From Candidatus Omnitrophota bacterium (GTDB lineage: Bacteria; Omnitrophota; Koll11; Zapsychrales; Fredricksoniimonadaceae), in contig JAHFGF010000001.1 of the NCBI GenBank assembly GCA_023247595.1, forward strand, positions 1 through 34,185: DNA of 34,185 bases, given 5' to 3'. This document shows, in pieces, positions 6,974-17,300 of this stretch (its first letter is position 1; each line of letters opens with the position of its first letter). Made by a program: the position numbers and the translations under genes. Under the pieces are notes generated by a model, which was not told where the DNA came from, made no database searches, and saw nothing but the letters and a program-made list of their open reading frames with translations.

Positions 6974-8104
6974 TTACTTTGCCAAAGCAACGGCTTTGGT
7001 CACAGCCTCACGCATTGATTTATAAGTTGTAATTCCTGCTTTGGTTAAAATTTCTTTCGCCACCTCTTCGTTGGTCCCTGTTAAACGGACAACCAAAGGA
7101 ACAGGAAGTTCGATTTGCTTTTTGGCCGTTAAAATGCCGTTGGCAATATCATCGCACCGGGTAATCCCGCCGAAAATATTAATCAAAATGACTTTGATGT
7201 CTTTATTTTTTAAAATGAGCTTCAACGCGTTGAGAACTTTTTCCGGATTGGAACTTCCGCCGACGTCGAGAAAATTGGCCGGCTGGCCGCCCAACAACTT
7301 GATGGCATCCATCGTTCCCATGGCTAATCCGGCGCCGTTAACAATACAACCGACATTTCCTTCCAGCTTCACAAAGCTCAACCCCATGGTCTTGGCATCG
7401 ATTTCATCCTGATCATCATATTTAAAATCCCGTAACGTCTGCAGCTGATCATGTCGATACAACGCGTTGTCGTCAAATAAAACCTTGGCATCCGCCGCAA
7501 TCAGTTGCCCCTTGTCATCAATCACCAAAGGATTGATCTCCGACAATGAACAGTCAAATTCAATGAAGAATTTGAGCAGCTTTTCAAAAATACCCGTCGC
7601 TTCCTGATGATATTTGCTATCAGGAAAAAGCGCGGTGATAAATTCATTCCATCGGGATTTATCAATCGTTTTATTTCCCTCTAGATAAAATTTCAAAATC
7701 TTTTCCGGATGAGTCTTGGCCGTCTCTTCAATATCAACGCCGCCTTCATTGGACGCGATGATGACAATGTCGCCTTTGATATTATCGATAGTCACGGCCG
7801 CGTAATATTCTTTTTGAATATTAACAACTTTGGCAACAAGGATTTTCTCGACAGAATATCCTTTAATGTTTAAATTTTTGATTTGATTGAATGTCTGGGA
7901 AAGTTCTTGGGGAGAGTGAACCAGCTTAACGCCGCCGGCTTTGCCGCGGCCGCCGACAAGCACCTGCGCTTTGAGAACAACCGGGAATCCGATTTTTTCT
8001 GCGATTTTTAATGCTTCAGAAGCATCCAGCGCAATCTGGCCGGAACAAACAGGAAGCCCTGCTTGCCTAAATAAATCAACTGCTTGATACTCGTGTATTT
8101 TCAT
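6974..8104 (-). CDS. sucC: Succinyl-CoA ligase (ADP-forming), beta subunit
   Basis: The 376-residue beta subunit has an N-terminal ATP-grasp domain (start MKIHEYQAVDLFRQAGLPV; nucleotide-binding GGRGKAGGVKLV about residues 51-62; EINPLVIDD near 190) and a C-terminal CoA-ligase domain (GLAMGTMDAI, FLDVGGSSNPEKV, NIFGGITRCDDIANGI). It binds the nucleotide and pairs with SucD. It is the first gene of a probable sucC-sucD-DRTGG operon. The roughly 100 bp upstream (8105-8208) is AT-rich. I see no clear Shine-Dalgarno, only a plain ATG at the expected family start. Confidence 0.97.
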   Translation of the reverse strand: MKIHEYQAVDLFRQAGLPVCSGQIALDASEALKIAEKIGFPVVLKAQVLVGGRGKAGGVKLVHSPQELSQTFNQIKNLNIKGYSVEKILVAKVVNIQKEYYAAVTIDNIKGDIVIIASNEGGVDIEETAKTHPEKILKFYLEGNKTIDKSRWNEFITALFPDSKYHQEATGIFEKLLKFFIEFDCSLSEINPLVIDDKGQLIAADAKVLFDDNALYRHDQLQTLRDFKYDDQDEIDAKTMGLSFVKLEGNVGCIVNGAGLAMGTMDAIKLLGGQPANFLDVGGSSNPEKVLNALKLILKNKDIKVILINIFGGITRCDDIANGILTAKKQIELPVPLVVRLTGTNEEVAKEILTKAGITTYKSMREAVTKAVALAK

Positions 8105-8185
8105 GACAAATATTTAAAAGTAAGATAGTAAGATTAAACTTTAAGGATATTAACACAAAATTTTTAAAATAAAATAAAAAATTAT

Positions 8186-8217
8186 ATTACTTTTCCATTA
8201 CTTTTCGATTACTTTTC
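8186..8217. repeat. Three direct repeats of attacttttc at 11-bp period
   Basis: Exact decamers start at 8186, 8197 and 8208, a spacing of about one DNA helical turn. The last copy overlaps the stop codon (8209-8211) of the peptidoglycan-binding lipoprotein gene. The array is about 90 bp upstream of the sucC start, so it could be a protein-binding array or a simple replication-slippage product. Confidence 0.6.
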
Positions 8218-8769
8218 GGATGCTGACGTCGATTGCTTTGTCAGATGCTGCGATAAATATTGCAGTGTTTGCAAACCAATGACACCATCTCCTCTTAACC
8301 CCTTTGATTTTTGAAACTCAACAATCATTTTTTTAGTTTTGGGGCCCATCACACCATCGGCTTTTCCAATTTGAAAACCCGCGTTCAACAAAGCCTGCTG
8401 AACCCCCTTCACACTCACAGCTCCATTGGCAATAAGGCCATAGTCATCAAACATATGCAATTTTTCCCATGTTGCTTGATCAATAAACCGCGTTTCATCC
8501 AAATCATTATTTTTTTGAAATTGAAGAACAGACGCCCGGGTTGCCGGACCGATTTTACCGTCGACATTTCCGATAGGATAACCGTATAATTTCAGCAATT
8601 TCTGAACTTCTTCCACTTTAATATTTGTTTCCAAAGGCAAAGCTTCTCCCACAATCGCCTTTTCTTCAGCTCCTTCTTTCTGGAGAAAATAATAAATTTT
8701 CTCGCAGCCGGAAGATGCCAGAACAATCAAAACAAAAATAAACCGATGAATAACTGCAAGATGCCGCAT
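8209..8769 (-). CDS. Putative lipoprotein with two peptidoglycan-binding (PG_binding_1) domains
   Basis: This 186-residue protein has an N-terminal hydrophobic signal (RFIFVLIVLASSGC). The cysteine near residue 22 could be lipidated, although Ser at -3 makes the lipobox imperfect. Two tandem PG_binding_1 domains follow (about residues 50-110 and 117-175). Each has the helical pattern VQ..L...GY(F)PIG..DG..G..T...V..FQ, for example KLLKLYGYPIGNVDGKIGPA and GVIGLQTLQ. The family binds peptidoglycan, usually as a targeting module; no hydrolase domain is attached. It probably sits at the inner face of the outer membrane or in the periplasm. No Shine-Dalgarno supports the chosen ATG. Confidence 0.8.
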   Translation of the reverse strand: MRHLAVIHRFIFVLIVLASSGCEKIYYFLQKEGAEEKAIVGEALPLETNIKVEEVQKLLKLYGYPIGNVDGKIGPATRASVLQFQKNNDLDETRFIDQATWEKLHMFDDYGLIANGAVSVKGVQQALLNAGFQIGKADGVMGPKTKKMIVEFQKSKGLRGDGVIGLQTLQYLSQHLTKQSTSASEK

Positions 8770-8881
8770 AGTCTAAAATTTATTTCTCATTGTCTACAGA
8801 TTCAGGTAAAGTACTGCCCAGGTTTAATCACCACCTTGATTGGAATATTTATCATACGGATATTCCTTCGATTGTCAAAAA

Positions 8882-10645
8882 ATGAAATTAATAGAAAAAA
8901 TTAAGAAATATTCCCAAAGCAACGCCGCCGCCATATTTTTATTACTACTTCTAGGTTTTATGATTTACACCTGGAGCCTTCCCAATGAAATGTTTTGGGA
9001 TGATGATGATTTTATTTTAAAAAATAGATATATCAAAGACTGGCATTATCTGCCGGAATATTTCTCGCAAAACTTGGTAGCGGGCGCCCATTTAAACAGC
9101 AATTACTGGCGTCCTCTTTTGTTGATGGTCTTTGCCACCGAATGGAGCCTTTGGAAAGAATGGACTCCCGGATGGCATATGGTCAATACCGGGTTTCATC
9201 TAGCTGATACCGCGTTATTATTTCTAATCATCCTCTCGCTCTTTCGCAACAGGGCATTGGCCTTTTGCACTGCGCTTATTTTTCTGACGCATCCGATTCA
9301 GGTTGAAACCGTTGTCTATGTCAACAGCTTGGGCGATTCTCTGTCGGTATTTTTTATGTTTACAAGTCTCTATCTTTACATAAAGTTTCGCCTCTCCCAA
9401 ACAAAGGCCGCCGTCTGCCGTTACTATTATTTATCCTTTTTGCTTTTTCCTTTGGCGCTGTTGTCCAAGGAATCCGGCATCCTTTTACCGGCTTTTATCG
9501 GCATTTGTGATTTTATTCTGTTGAATCCGCAAAAAACTTTCTTTCAAAGACTCTTAATCATTTTAAGAGCGCTTTGGCCATTCGCCGTGATTGCCGTTGT
9601 TTACATTATCCTGCGCGCGACAAAACTCAATTTCGTCAATACCTTCAACTTCTATAACGAACAGACGGAATTCACATCCAATTTCTGGCTGAGATTGCTG
9701 AATTTTTTCCAAGTGCTGCAGATTTATTTTGGCCTCATCTTCTGCCCTTATGATCTGCGTGTTGAACGCATCATTGATGTCCCGAAAACGCTTTTTCAAC
9801 CCAATGTCTTTTTTGGCGGCACGCTTTTTGTCGGCCTTATTTATTCCGCGTTTATTTCTTGGAAGAAAAAGCCCCTCGTAACATTCGGCATTTTATGGTT
9901 TCTTATTGGACTGATTCTGACATCCAACTTGTTTGTCGCAATCAATGCGCTCGTTTATGAACACTTTCTTTATGTGCCCATGATTGGCATCGCGCTGATT
10001 TTGTGCTGGCAGGGAATAAAATATACGAAGGCTCACAATCTTCAGAAAACCATGATCAAGGCCTTTATTCTGCTGATTGCCGTCTACAGCGTGCTGTCGG
10101 TAAAACGCATTTTTGAATGGAGGACGGCCATCGGGTTTTATGAAAACCTTCTGGTTCATTCGCCCAACAGTTATCGCGTCATCAATAATCTGGGCATGGA
10201 ATATGCGGATACGGGCCAGCACGATAAAGCGGAACAAATCTATTTAAAAGCCATTGCCCTAGATTCTAAAAATCCCGTGGCCTACCATAATATTGGCGGA
10301 ACTTACCGCGACACCGGACGGACGGATCTCGCCCTGCAGGCCTTTCTCAAAGCTGTTGAGCTCGACCCAAAATTTATCTTTTCCTATAAATCAATTGCCC
10401 AGCTCTATTATCAGAAAAAAGATTATCCCTCTGCCCGGCGCGCGCTGGAAGAATATTTCAACCGATCTGATGATCAGCAAGAAACGATTGACCTTTTGAT
10501 CTATCTGGCTGAATTAGAAAATAACCCAGCCGCGCTTTACCAATATCTGATGCTGGCCAAATCACTCAATCCAAATGACGCGAAAATAGATGAATCGATC
10601 AAAAAAACAGAAGCTGTTCTTAAGAAAAAAGACGGCAACCGTTAA
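8882..10645 (+). CDS. GT-C type membrane glycosyltransferase with C-terminal TPR repeats
   Basis: A protein of about 587 residues with many transmembrane segments across residues 15-425, then about three TPR units (about 430-560; for example AEQIYLKAIALDSKNP and LALQAFLKAVELDPKF). The first extracytoplasmic loop has the acidic motif WDDDDFI expected of GT-C enzymes. A helix segment HPIQVETVVYVNSLGD resembles bacterial TPR-linked mannosyltransferase-like proteins (TMTC/DUF1736-like). Such enzymes use polyprenyl-phosphate sugars to glycosylate proteins or lipids on the outer face of the inner membrane; the acceptor here is unknown. An in-frame TTG at 8840 would add 14 residues, but I prefer the ATG at 8882, where the hydrophobic N-terminus begins. 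The gene is divergent from the lipoprotein gene and convergent with the next gene. Confidence 0.82.
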   Translation: MKLIEKIKKYSQSNAAAIFLLLLLGFMIYTWSLPNEMFWDDDDFILKNRYIKDWHYLPEYFSQNLVAGAHLNSNYWRPLLLMVFATEWSLWKEWTPGWHMVNTGFHLADTALLFLIILSLFRNRALAFCTALIFLTHPIQVETVVYVNSLGDSLSVFFMFTSLYLYIKFRLSQTKAAVCRYYYLSFLLFPLALLSKESGILLPAFIGICDFILLNPQKTFFQRLLIILRALWPFAVIAVVYIILRATKLNFVNTFNFYNEQTEFTSNFWLRLLNFFQVLQIYFGLIFCPYDLRVERIIDVPKTLFQPNVFFGGTLFVGLIYSAFISWKKKPLVTFGILWFLIGLILTSNLFVAINALVYEHFLYVPMIGIALILCWQGIKYTKAHNLQKTMIKAFILLIAVYSVLSVKRIFEWRTAIGFYENLLVHSPNSYRVINNLGMEYADTGQHDKAEQIYLKAIALDSKNPVAYHNIGGTYRDTGRTDLALQAFLKAVELDPKFIFSYKSIAQLYYQKKDYPSARRALEEYFNRSDDQQETIDLLIYLAELENNPAALYQYLMLAKSLNPNDAKIDESIKKTEAVLKKKDGNR

Positions 10646-10685
10646 TTTTTATCTGTGAGTTTTAATTGAAAATGAATCGGCAGGA

Positions 10686-11258
10686 TTAACGGCGGGAAAT
10701 ATCGGCCATGGTTATATCAACAACCATGGATTTTTTCTTCCAAAAATAAAAACTGATTTCCTGTTTCTTTCCCTGGTCGGGACTAAAATCAAGCCCTTCG
10801 GATAAACTGTTTTTACCGCAAAAGGGCTGGGATATAATTAGAGAAGGGCATCCTGTTTCGGCAAGCTTGTCTTTAAATTTCTCAGCCAACATTGTGCCTA
10901 TTTTACCGCAAGCGACTGAAGCCTCTTCTTCTTCCTCTTCATCTGCGACCGGAAAACCGAAACCGCGAAAAAATTTCTCCGCGTTTGAAGATTCCAAATA
11001 TAAAACCATCGCCCCTTTGGCGCGGTGTTTGTCTCTGTCCTGTTCATTGAGATAAAAACTTATTCCAGCGACATAGGTCGGCCCGTTAAATTTATCCATT
11101 CCAGCGACGCTCATGCGCCCTTGGTATTCAATGATGTTCTGCGTTTTAGATGTGGCATCGTCGGAAGGAACGACTTTTCCGGCCGTGGCTGCAAACGCCT
11201 GTTGAGCAACGTTTAAAAACGTTTTAACTAAAATATCGGAATCAAAGCCTTTAGACAT
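10686..11258 (-). CDS. CheX/CheC-like domain protein, paralogue A
   Basis: A 190-residue soluble protein with no signal peptide. The order of elements resembles CheX: an N-terminal helix (LVKTFLNVAQQAFAATAG), strands, a GAMVLYL strand with helix, a central helix (ACGKIGTMLAEKFKDKL) and a C-terminal strand pair ending DITMADISRR. The Glu...Asn phosphatase motif of CheX/CheC is missing from the central helix, so catalysis is doubtful. A stretch of seven Glu residues broken by one Asp (DEEEEEEA) is unusual. It is clearly paralogous to the protein at 32743-33321, sharing the same length, layout and a D.(V/I)...(A/S)DI.RR ending. It lies 90 bp downstream of the 2587-residue coiled-coil gene, so co-expression is likely. 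The CheX relationship is by eye; a wholly new family is possible. Confidence 0.6.
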   Translation of the reverse strand: MSKGFDSDILVKTFLNVAQQAFAATAGKVVPSDDATSKTQNIIEYQGRMSVAGMDKFNGPTYVAGISFYLNEQDRDKHRAKGAMVLYLESSNAEKFFRGFGFPVADEEEEEEASVACGKIGTMLAEKFKDKLAETGCPSLIISQPFCGKNSLSEGLDFSPDQGKKQEISFYFWKKKSMVVDITMADISRR

Positions 11259-11348
11259 GGTTTTCTTTCGTTAATCCGTTTCAAGAATGCCTTAATATAA
11301 CATCGCAACATTCACAACACAAAAAGAAACTCTACTTTTCCTGTTTGG

Positions 11349-14300
11349 TTATCGGGATGAAGGCGCGGCACTTCCTAATTCCTGATTGAGTCTGGAATTT
11401 TCATTCTTGAAGCCTTCAATTTCTTTATCCCGTCCCTCCAGGAGAGATTTTAATTCGTCTATTTTATCTCTCCAGGGTTTTTGAAGTTCTTCCATGGAAA
11501 CACCGCAGTCTTCCTGGAATTTTTTCGATAACTTAGCGGCAAGCCGTTCGTTCTCTTGCGACAATTTATCGCTCATTTGCTTTAAGCTGCTCATTTCCTT
11601 ATCCAAATCCTGACGGGATTTAACAGCCTGATCATAGGCGGCATTCTTTGTTTCGATATCCGACTCTAATCCTTTAACGCGCACATCCAACATGCCTTGA
11701 ACTTTTTCTAATTCAACGTGCAGTTGGGCGTTTTCATTCTCCAGCGGCCGCTTGACCAAAGCAATCTCCTGGGGGATTGCTTTAATTTTGTCTTCTAGCG
11801 GCTTAACCGAAGCGCTAAGATTATTTCTTTCCTCTCTGACAACGGCGAGCCCTTTTAAGACAGTTGCTAATTCCCCGCTGACTTTGTTAAACGCCTCAGC
11901 TTTTTGAGAGATTAATAATTCTTTTTCTTCCAGCGTCTTTTCAAGCCGCGCCACCTGAGCCGTTAACGGCTGTTTGGCCTGCGCAATCTTGTCGTCTATT
12001 GTTTTCTGCTGATTGGCTATATCAGATTTTATACTGACGATCTCCTGCTCAATTTTTTGTTTATCGGTTGTCATTTTCGCAAGAGCGGTGGATAATTGTT
12101 CTTTTTCCGTCGTCAGCGCTGTGATCTTTTGATTTTTCTCATCCAGTGTTTTTTGTAAAACATCGTTCTTCTCACGGAGAGCTTTTGTCGCCGTTTCCAT
12201 ATCGCCGGAAAATTCCTGCTTTGCTTTCTCTAAAGCAGTCTTTGCTTCCGCGGATTCTTTTTCAAACTGTTTCTTGGCCGCTAGGGTTTCAGCTAAAGAT
12301 TTCTCTAATCCAGTAACTTTGCCGGATAGTTCTTCCTCTTTAGCCTGCTTGGCTTTCAGCTCGGCTTGCGTGCCACCGAGCGATTTCACCAAAATGTCAA
12401 TTTTGTCTTCCAGAGGTTTTTTTGCTGTTGCGATTTGTGAAGGAATGCCTGCCTGAATGGTGTGGATGCCTTCCTCTTTGTTTTTTAAATCGTCCTGCGT
12501 CTTTCTTAATTTCTCATCTGAAACTTTCAGCGCGTCTTCCACGTTCTGTTTTAACTTTGCCGTTTGCGCGTAAGATTCCTGCGTTTGTTTTAATTCCGCG
12601 GACAGCTGTTGTAACTGAACATTTAGAGCATCTTTAGCGGCAGCCAATTCTTCGGCATGCGTTTTTAACTTTTCTGCCAAGAGGCTTTCTTTTTCTTTGA
12701 GCGTAGTTCCTAATTGCGAAACTTTTGATTCGGCAGATTGAAGATTTTCTTCCAAACCAGACTTGGCCTTTGCCAACTCCGAAACTGTCTTTTGATATTC
12801 TTTAAGATTGCCCGTCAATTGTTCAACCTCTGCCTGAAGATTTTTCTTTGACGCTGATATCTCTTGGGCAGACTGTGTCTTTGTGGTTTCAAGCGCCTGT
12901 TCTTTTTCTGTTACCCGCGCCTGCAATTGAGCAACCTTTGTTTCAGCTGACTTGAGATTTTCTTCCAGACCGTTTTTATTTTTCGTTAACTCCGAGACTG
13001 CCTGCTGTGATTTCTTAAGACTTGCGGTCAATTGCTCAACTTCTGTTTGTAGATTATTCTTGGACGCTGCGATCTCCTCGGCAGACTGCGTCTTTGTGGT
13101 TTCAAGCGCCTGTTCTTTTTCTGCCACTTGTGTCTGCAGTTTTGTAACCTGTGACTCTGCGGATTTCAGATTTTCTTCTAAGCTGGTTTTATTTTTTGAT
13201 AATTCCAAAACAGCTTTCTGAGAGTCTTTGAGACTTGCAGTTAACTGAGCGACTTCTGTTTGCAGATTATTCTTGGATGCTGCAATTTCCTCAGCAGACT
13301 GAGTCTTGGTAGTTTCTAACGCCTGTTCTTTTTCTGTCACCTGCGATTGCAATTGCGCAACCTTTGTTTCAGCGGAGTTGAGATTTTCTTCCAGGCTGTT
13401 TTTATTTTTGGTTAACTCCGAAACTGATTGCTGTGATTCCTTAAGACTTGCGGTCAACTGCTCGACCTCAGCCTGCAATCCTTTCTTAGCTTCAGCCATC
13501 TGTTGGACGGATTGCGTCTTGGTTGTGGCAAGGGCACCTTCGCTTTGGGTTACCTTTGCCTGCAATTGCTCAACCTTTGACTCGGATGATTTTAAATGTT
13601 CTTCAATAACAGCTTTTGCTTTGCTTAATTCTGCGACAGACTGCTGCGATTCTTTGAGGTTCGCGGAAAGCTTTTCTACTTCAGCCTGCAGATTTGTTTT
13701 CGCCGCGGCAATCTGCTCGGAAAACTGAATGGTTGCGCCTGCCAAAGATTTTTCGTTGTCTTGAACCTGCGCCTGCAATTGGGCAATTTTTGTCTCTGCC
13801 GATTTTAAATTTTCTTCTAGGCTGGACTTTGCTTTTGTAAATTCCAAGACCGCCTTCTGTGACTCTTTGAGATTTGCGGTCAACTGCTCAACCTCGGCCT
13901 GGAGATCCTTCTTGGCTGCCGCAATTTCTTGAGCCGACTGCTTCTTCGTCTCTGCCAACACGTTTTCTTTTTCCATCACCTGGGCCTGCAGCTGCGCGGC
14001 CTTGTCTTCCTTCACTTTGATATTCTTTTCTAATTCTTCCTTCGCCTGCGTGATCTCGGTCAGCTGTTTTTGCGTGACACTTAACTGCGCGGTTACTTCC
14101 TCAATTTTTCCTCTTAATTTCTTCTCCCGCGTTGTGATGTTGTCCCGGCTCTCAACTTCTTTGCCGTTCAAATTTTCTTGCAGTTGCGCAAGCTTTGCTT
14201 CCTTTTCTTTATTGCTATCCTGCGCTGCCGTTAACTGCTGGCTCAAACTTTCTTTAACCTTCAACAGATCTTTATTTACTTTTTCCGTCTCGACCCATTG

Positions 14301-17300
14301 CGCGTCCTTCTGGCTTAACGCTGTTTTTAACGTTTCCATCTCAGCCGTTAATCGAGTTTGAATTTCTTGCACAGCTGCTTGGAAATCATTTTTTCTATCT
14401 CTGATTGTGCTTTCCAAATCTTGCGACTTTTGATTCAAATCTTTAGTCGTCTGCGCAAGTTTCATATTTGAATTGTTAATTTGTTCATCCAAACTTTCTT
14501 TATCTTTTGTAAGCGCCGTAATTATTACCTGGGAATCTTTGAGTTGAAGCGATAACTGTTGAATCTGTTTGCTCAACGCGTTCTTTTCCTCGACGGCCTG
14601 CTGGCTGACTTCAACTTTGGCCGACGTCAGACTCTTTACTTTTTCATCCTTTTCAGATTCCATTTGGGCAATCATGACTTGTTCGGATTTTAAATTTTCC
14701 TCAAGAATATTTTTTGTTTTTGTTAACTCCAAAACCGCCTGCTGCGACTCTTTGAGACTTAAGGTTAGTTGCTCAACTTCTGCCTGCGTATTTTTCTTGG
14801 CAGCTGCGTTTTCCTCGGCGGATTGCGCTTTCGCGGTTTCAAACGCCTGCTCTTTTTCTGTTACCTGCGCCTGCAATTGCGCAACTTTTGTTTGAGCCAA
14901 TTTGAGATTTTCTTCCAATCCAGTTTTATTTTTCGTTAACTCAGAAACCGCGTGCTCAGACTCTTTGAGCCTCGCCGTTAACTGCTCCATTTCTGCCTGC
15001 AGGTTATTCTTGGTTTCTGTGATCTGTTGGGCTGACTTACTATTCGTGGTCGCGAATGCATTTTCTTTTTCCGTAACCTCGGCCTGCAGCCGGGCAATCT
15101 TTTCTTCTCTAGTCTTTATATTTTCTTCCAATCCTTCTTTCGCCTGCTTGACCTCTGCCAACTGCCCTTGTGTCGCGTCTAACTGCGCGGTTACGTCTTT
15201 AATTTTTCCTCTTAATTCCTTCTCGAGAGCGCTCACGTTGTCACGGCTCTCAACTGTTTTGCCGCTTAACTGTCCTTGGAGATCGGTAACTTTCGCTTCC
15301 TTCTCTTTATTGCTCTGTTGCGCTGCCGTTAACTGCTGGCTCAAACTTTCTTTAGCTTCCATTAACTCTTTATTTGTTTTTTCCGTCTCGAGCCATTGCG
15401 CGTCTTTCTGAGCCAACGTCGTTTTCAGCGTTTCTATTTCGGAAGCTAATCGAGTTTGCACTTCTTCGATTGCTGTTTGGGATGCTTTTTCTGCGTCTTT
15501 GACAGCGTTTTGCAGCTCGTTGACTTTAATAATCTGCGCGTCTCTTTCACTTCCAAGACGCAAAGATTCTTCTTTTAAAGCAGCCTGCTGGGTCTCATAT
15601 TCTTTGCGAACATTTTCTAATTCCTGCTGACTTTTTTTCAACGCTTCATCACTTTGAATTTTGGACGTATCAGCAGACGCCAGCTGTTGCTGAAGAGTAC
15701 TCTGTTTTTCATTGAGCTGATGGATGATTAATTCCCCTTCACGGACCTGGCCGACTGCTTGAGCCAATTTCAATGCCAAATCAGCAGCTTTCTGTGTGGC
15801 CTCGCTTTTGACCGTCGTTACCTCTCCTGACTTAAGAGACTGAAGAAGGATAACCTGCTGGGCTAATTCCTTAAATTTTCCGTCGAGAATATCTTTGTCT
15901 TTAGAAAGACCAGATGCCTGATCGGCAAGCTGCGCTTTTTCGGTATTTATTTGCGCCAAATCCTTATCCTTTTGGGCCAAATCTTTTTGAGACTTTTCTA
16001 AATCAGAACTTAATTCGTCGTTCTTGGATTTGAATTGATTCGCCAATTGTTCCTGTTGTTTGGCAATGTTCTCGGCATTCTGAAGACTGGCTGAAAGTTT
16101 ATCCAATTTGCTTTGCCACTGCGATTGATCTTCAGTCAAAGAACCTTTCGCGGTCTTTTGGGCATTCTTTAATTCACCCTGTAATTGTTTGATTCTGTCT
16201 TCAAAGAAATTCTTATCGGAAACGCTGACTTTTAATTTTTGCTGTAATTCGGAATTCTCTTTCTTTAAAACAATTAAGGCCTGTTGCTCTTTTTGGGCGC
16301 TGGCATCAGCCGTTTGCTTCCATTTCCCGTTTTCTTTCTGAAGGCTTTCAAGCTTATGGTTTAATTCACGGCTTTCACTAATTGCGCTGTCTAATTGCTT
16401 CTGCAGAAGATCCCGGTCTTTTTTCAACGCCGCCATTTTTTTGGATTCAGCCGCCGGTTCTTTGACTGCCGTTGTATCTGGCGATGATTCTGACGCTAAC
16501 TGTTTCTGCAAATGATTGTTTTCATCCGTTAATTTGTCGGATGAAGTTTTCAAATTGTCATTATCTTTGGCCAACTGCGCCATCTGCTGATTAAGTTCGG
16601 TAATTTTGGCGTTTAAGTCACCAATCAAAGTTTCTTTAGCCGTGAGGCTTTCTTGGGAAGCCGAGATTTCTTTTTGCAGCGTTTCCGTCTTCTCTGTTAA
16701 TTCAGAACGGACAGCTTTTATTTTCTGGTCTGAATCCTCTTTAATTGTTTTCAATTGCTCATTGAGATTCTTCAAATCTGTTTCAATGCTGGATTTTTCT
16801 TTGAGCGCTAAATTTAATTCTTGATCAAGCTTTGAATTCCTATCATCTAACTCTTTGATCTGTGAATCCTTCGCGGAAATTTGACCAACCGACTCCTGGA
16901 GCTTTTTATTTAACTCTTCCGTCGATGTTTCACTTTTATTTAACCCGGCGGATGCCGCCGCTGACCGGTTTCTCAAATCAGCTATGGACGTTTGAAGGTT
17001 TTGGATTTTCTGCTCCAAGACGGCGCGTTCTTGGCCAAACTGCTTTGATGCTTGCTCTTGCTTTAATTTGCCCGCGTTTAATCCCGCAATTAATTTTTCT
17101 TTTTTGGTTAATTCATCAGATTGATCATTTAATTGTTTATTTAATTTCTCAATGATGATCTGTTGGGATGTCTTTGACTGCGCCATCCTCGAGTCAAGAA
17201 CCAGGTTCTGATTTCTTATTTTATCTTGGAGCATCGCCGCCGCTTTCTCTGAAAGCTCGCGTTGTTTATCCACTTCATTAAATTGATTTTCCAATTTCGC

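Noticed and set aside
12528..14020. CRISPR array or other non-coding repeat
   Set aside because: The repeats are 213 bp, in frame and entirely inside an open coding sequence.
12950..15411. Long Ser/Phe/Cys-rich plus-strand open frames opposite the giant coiled-coil gene
   Set aside because: They are mirror frames of the repeated coiled-coil codons, lack ribosome binding sites and have implausible composition.
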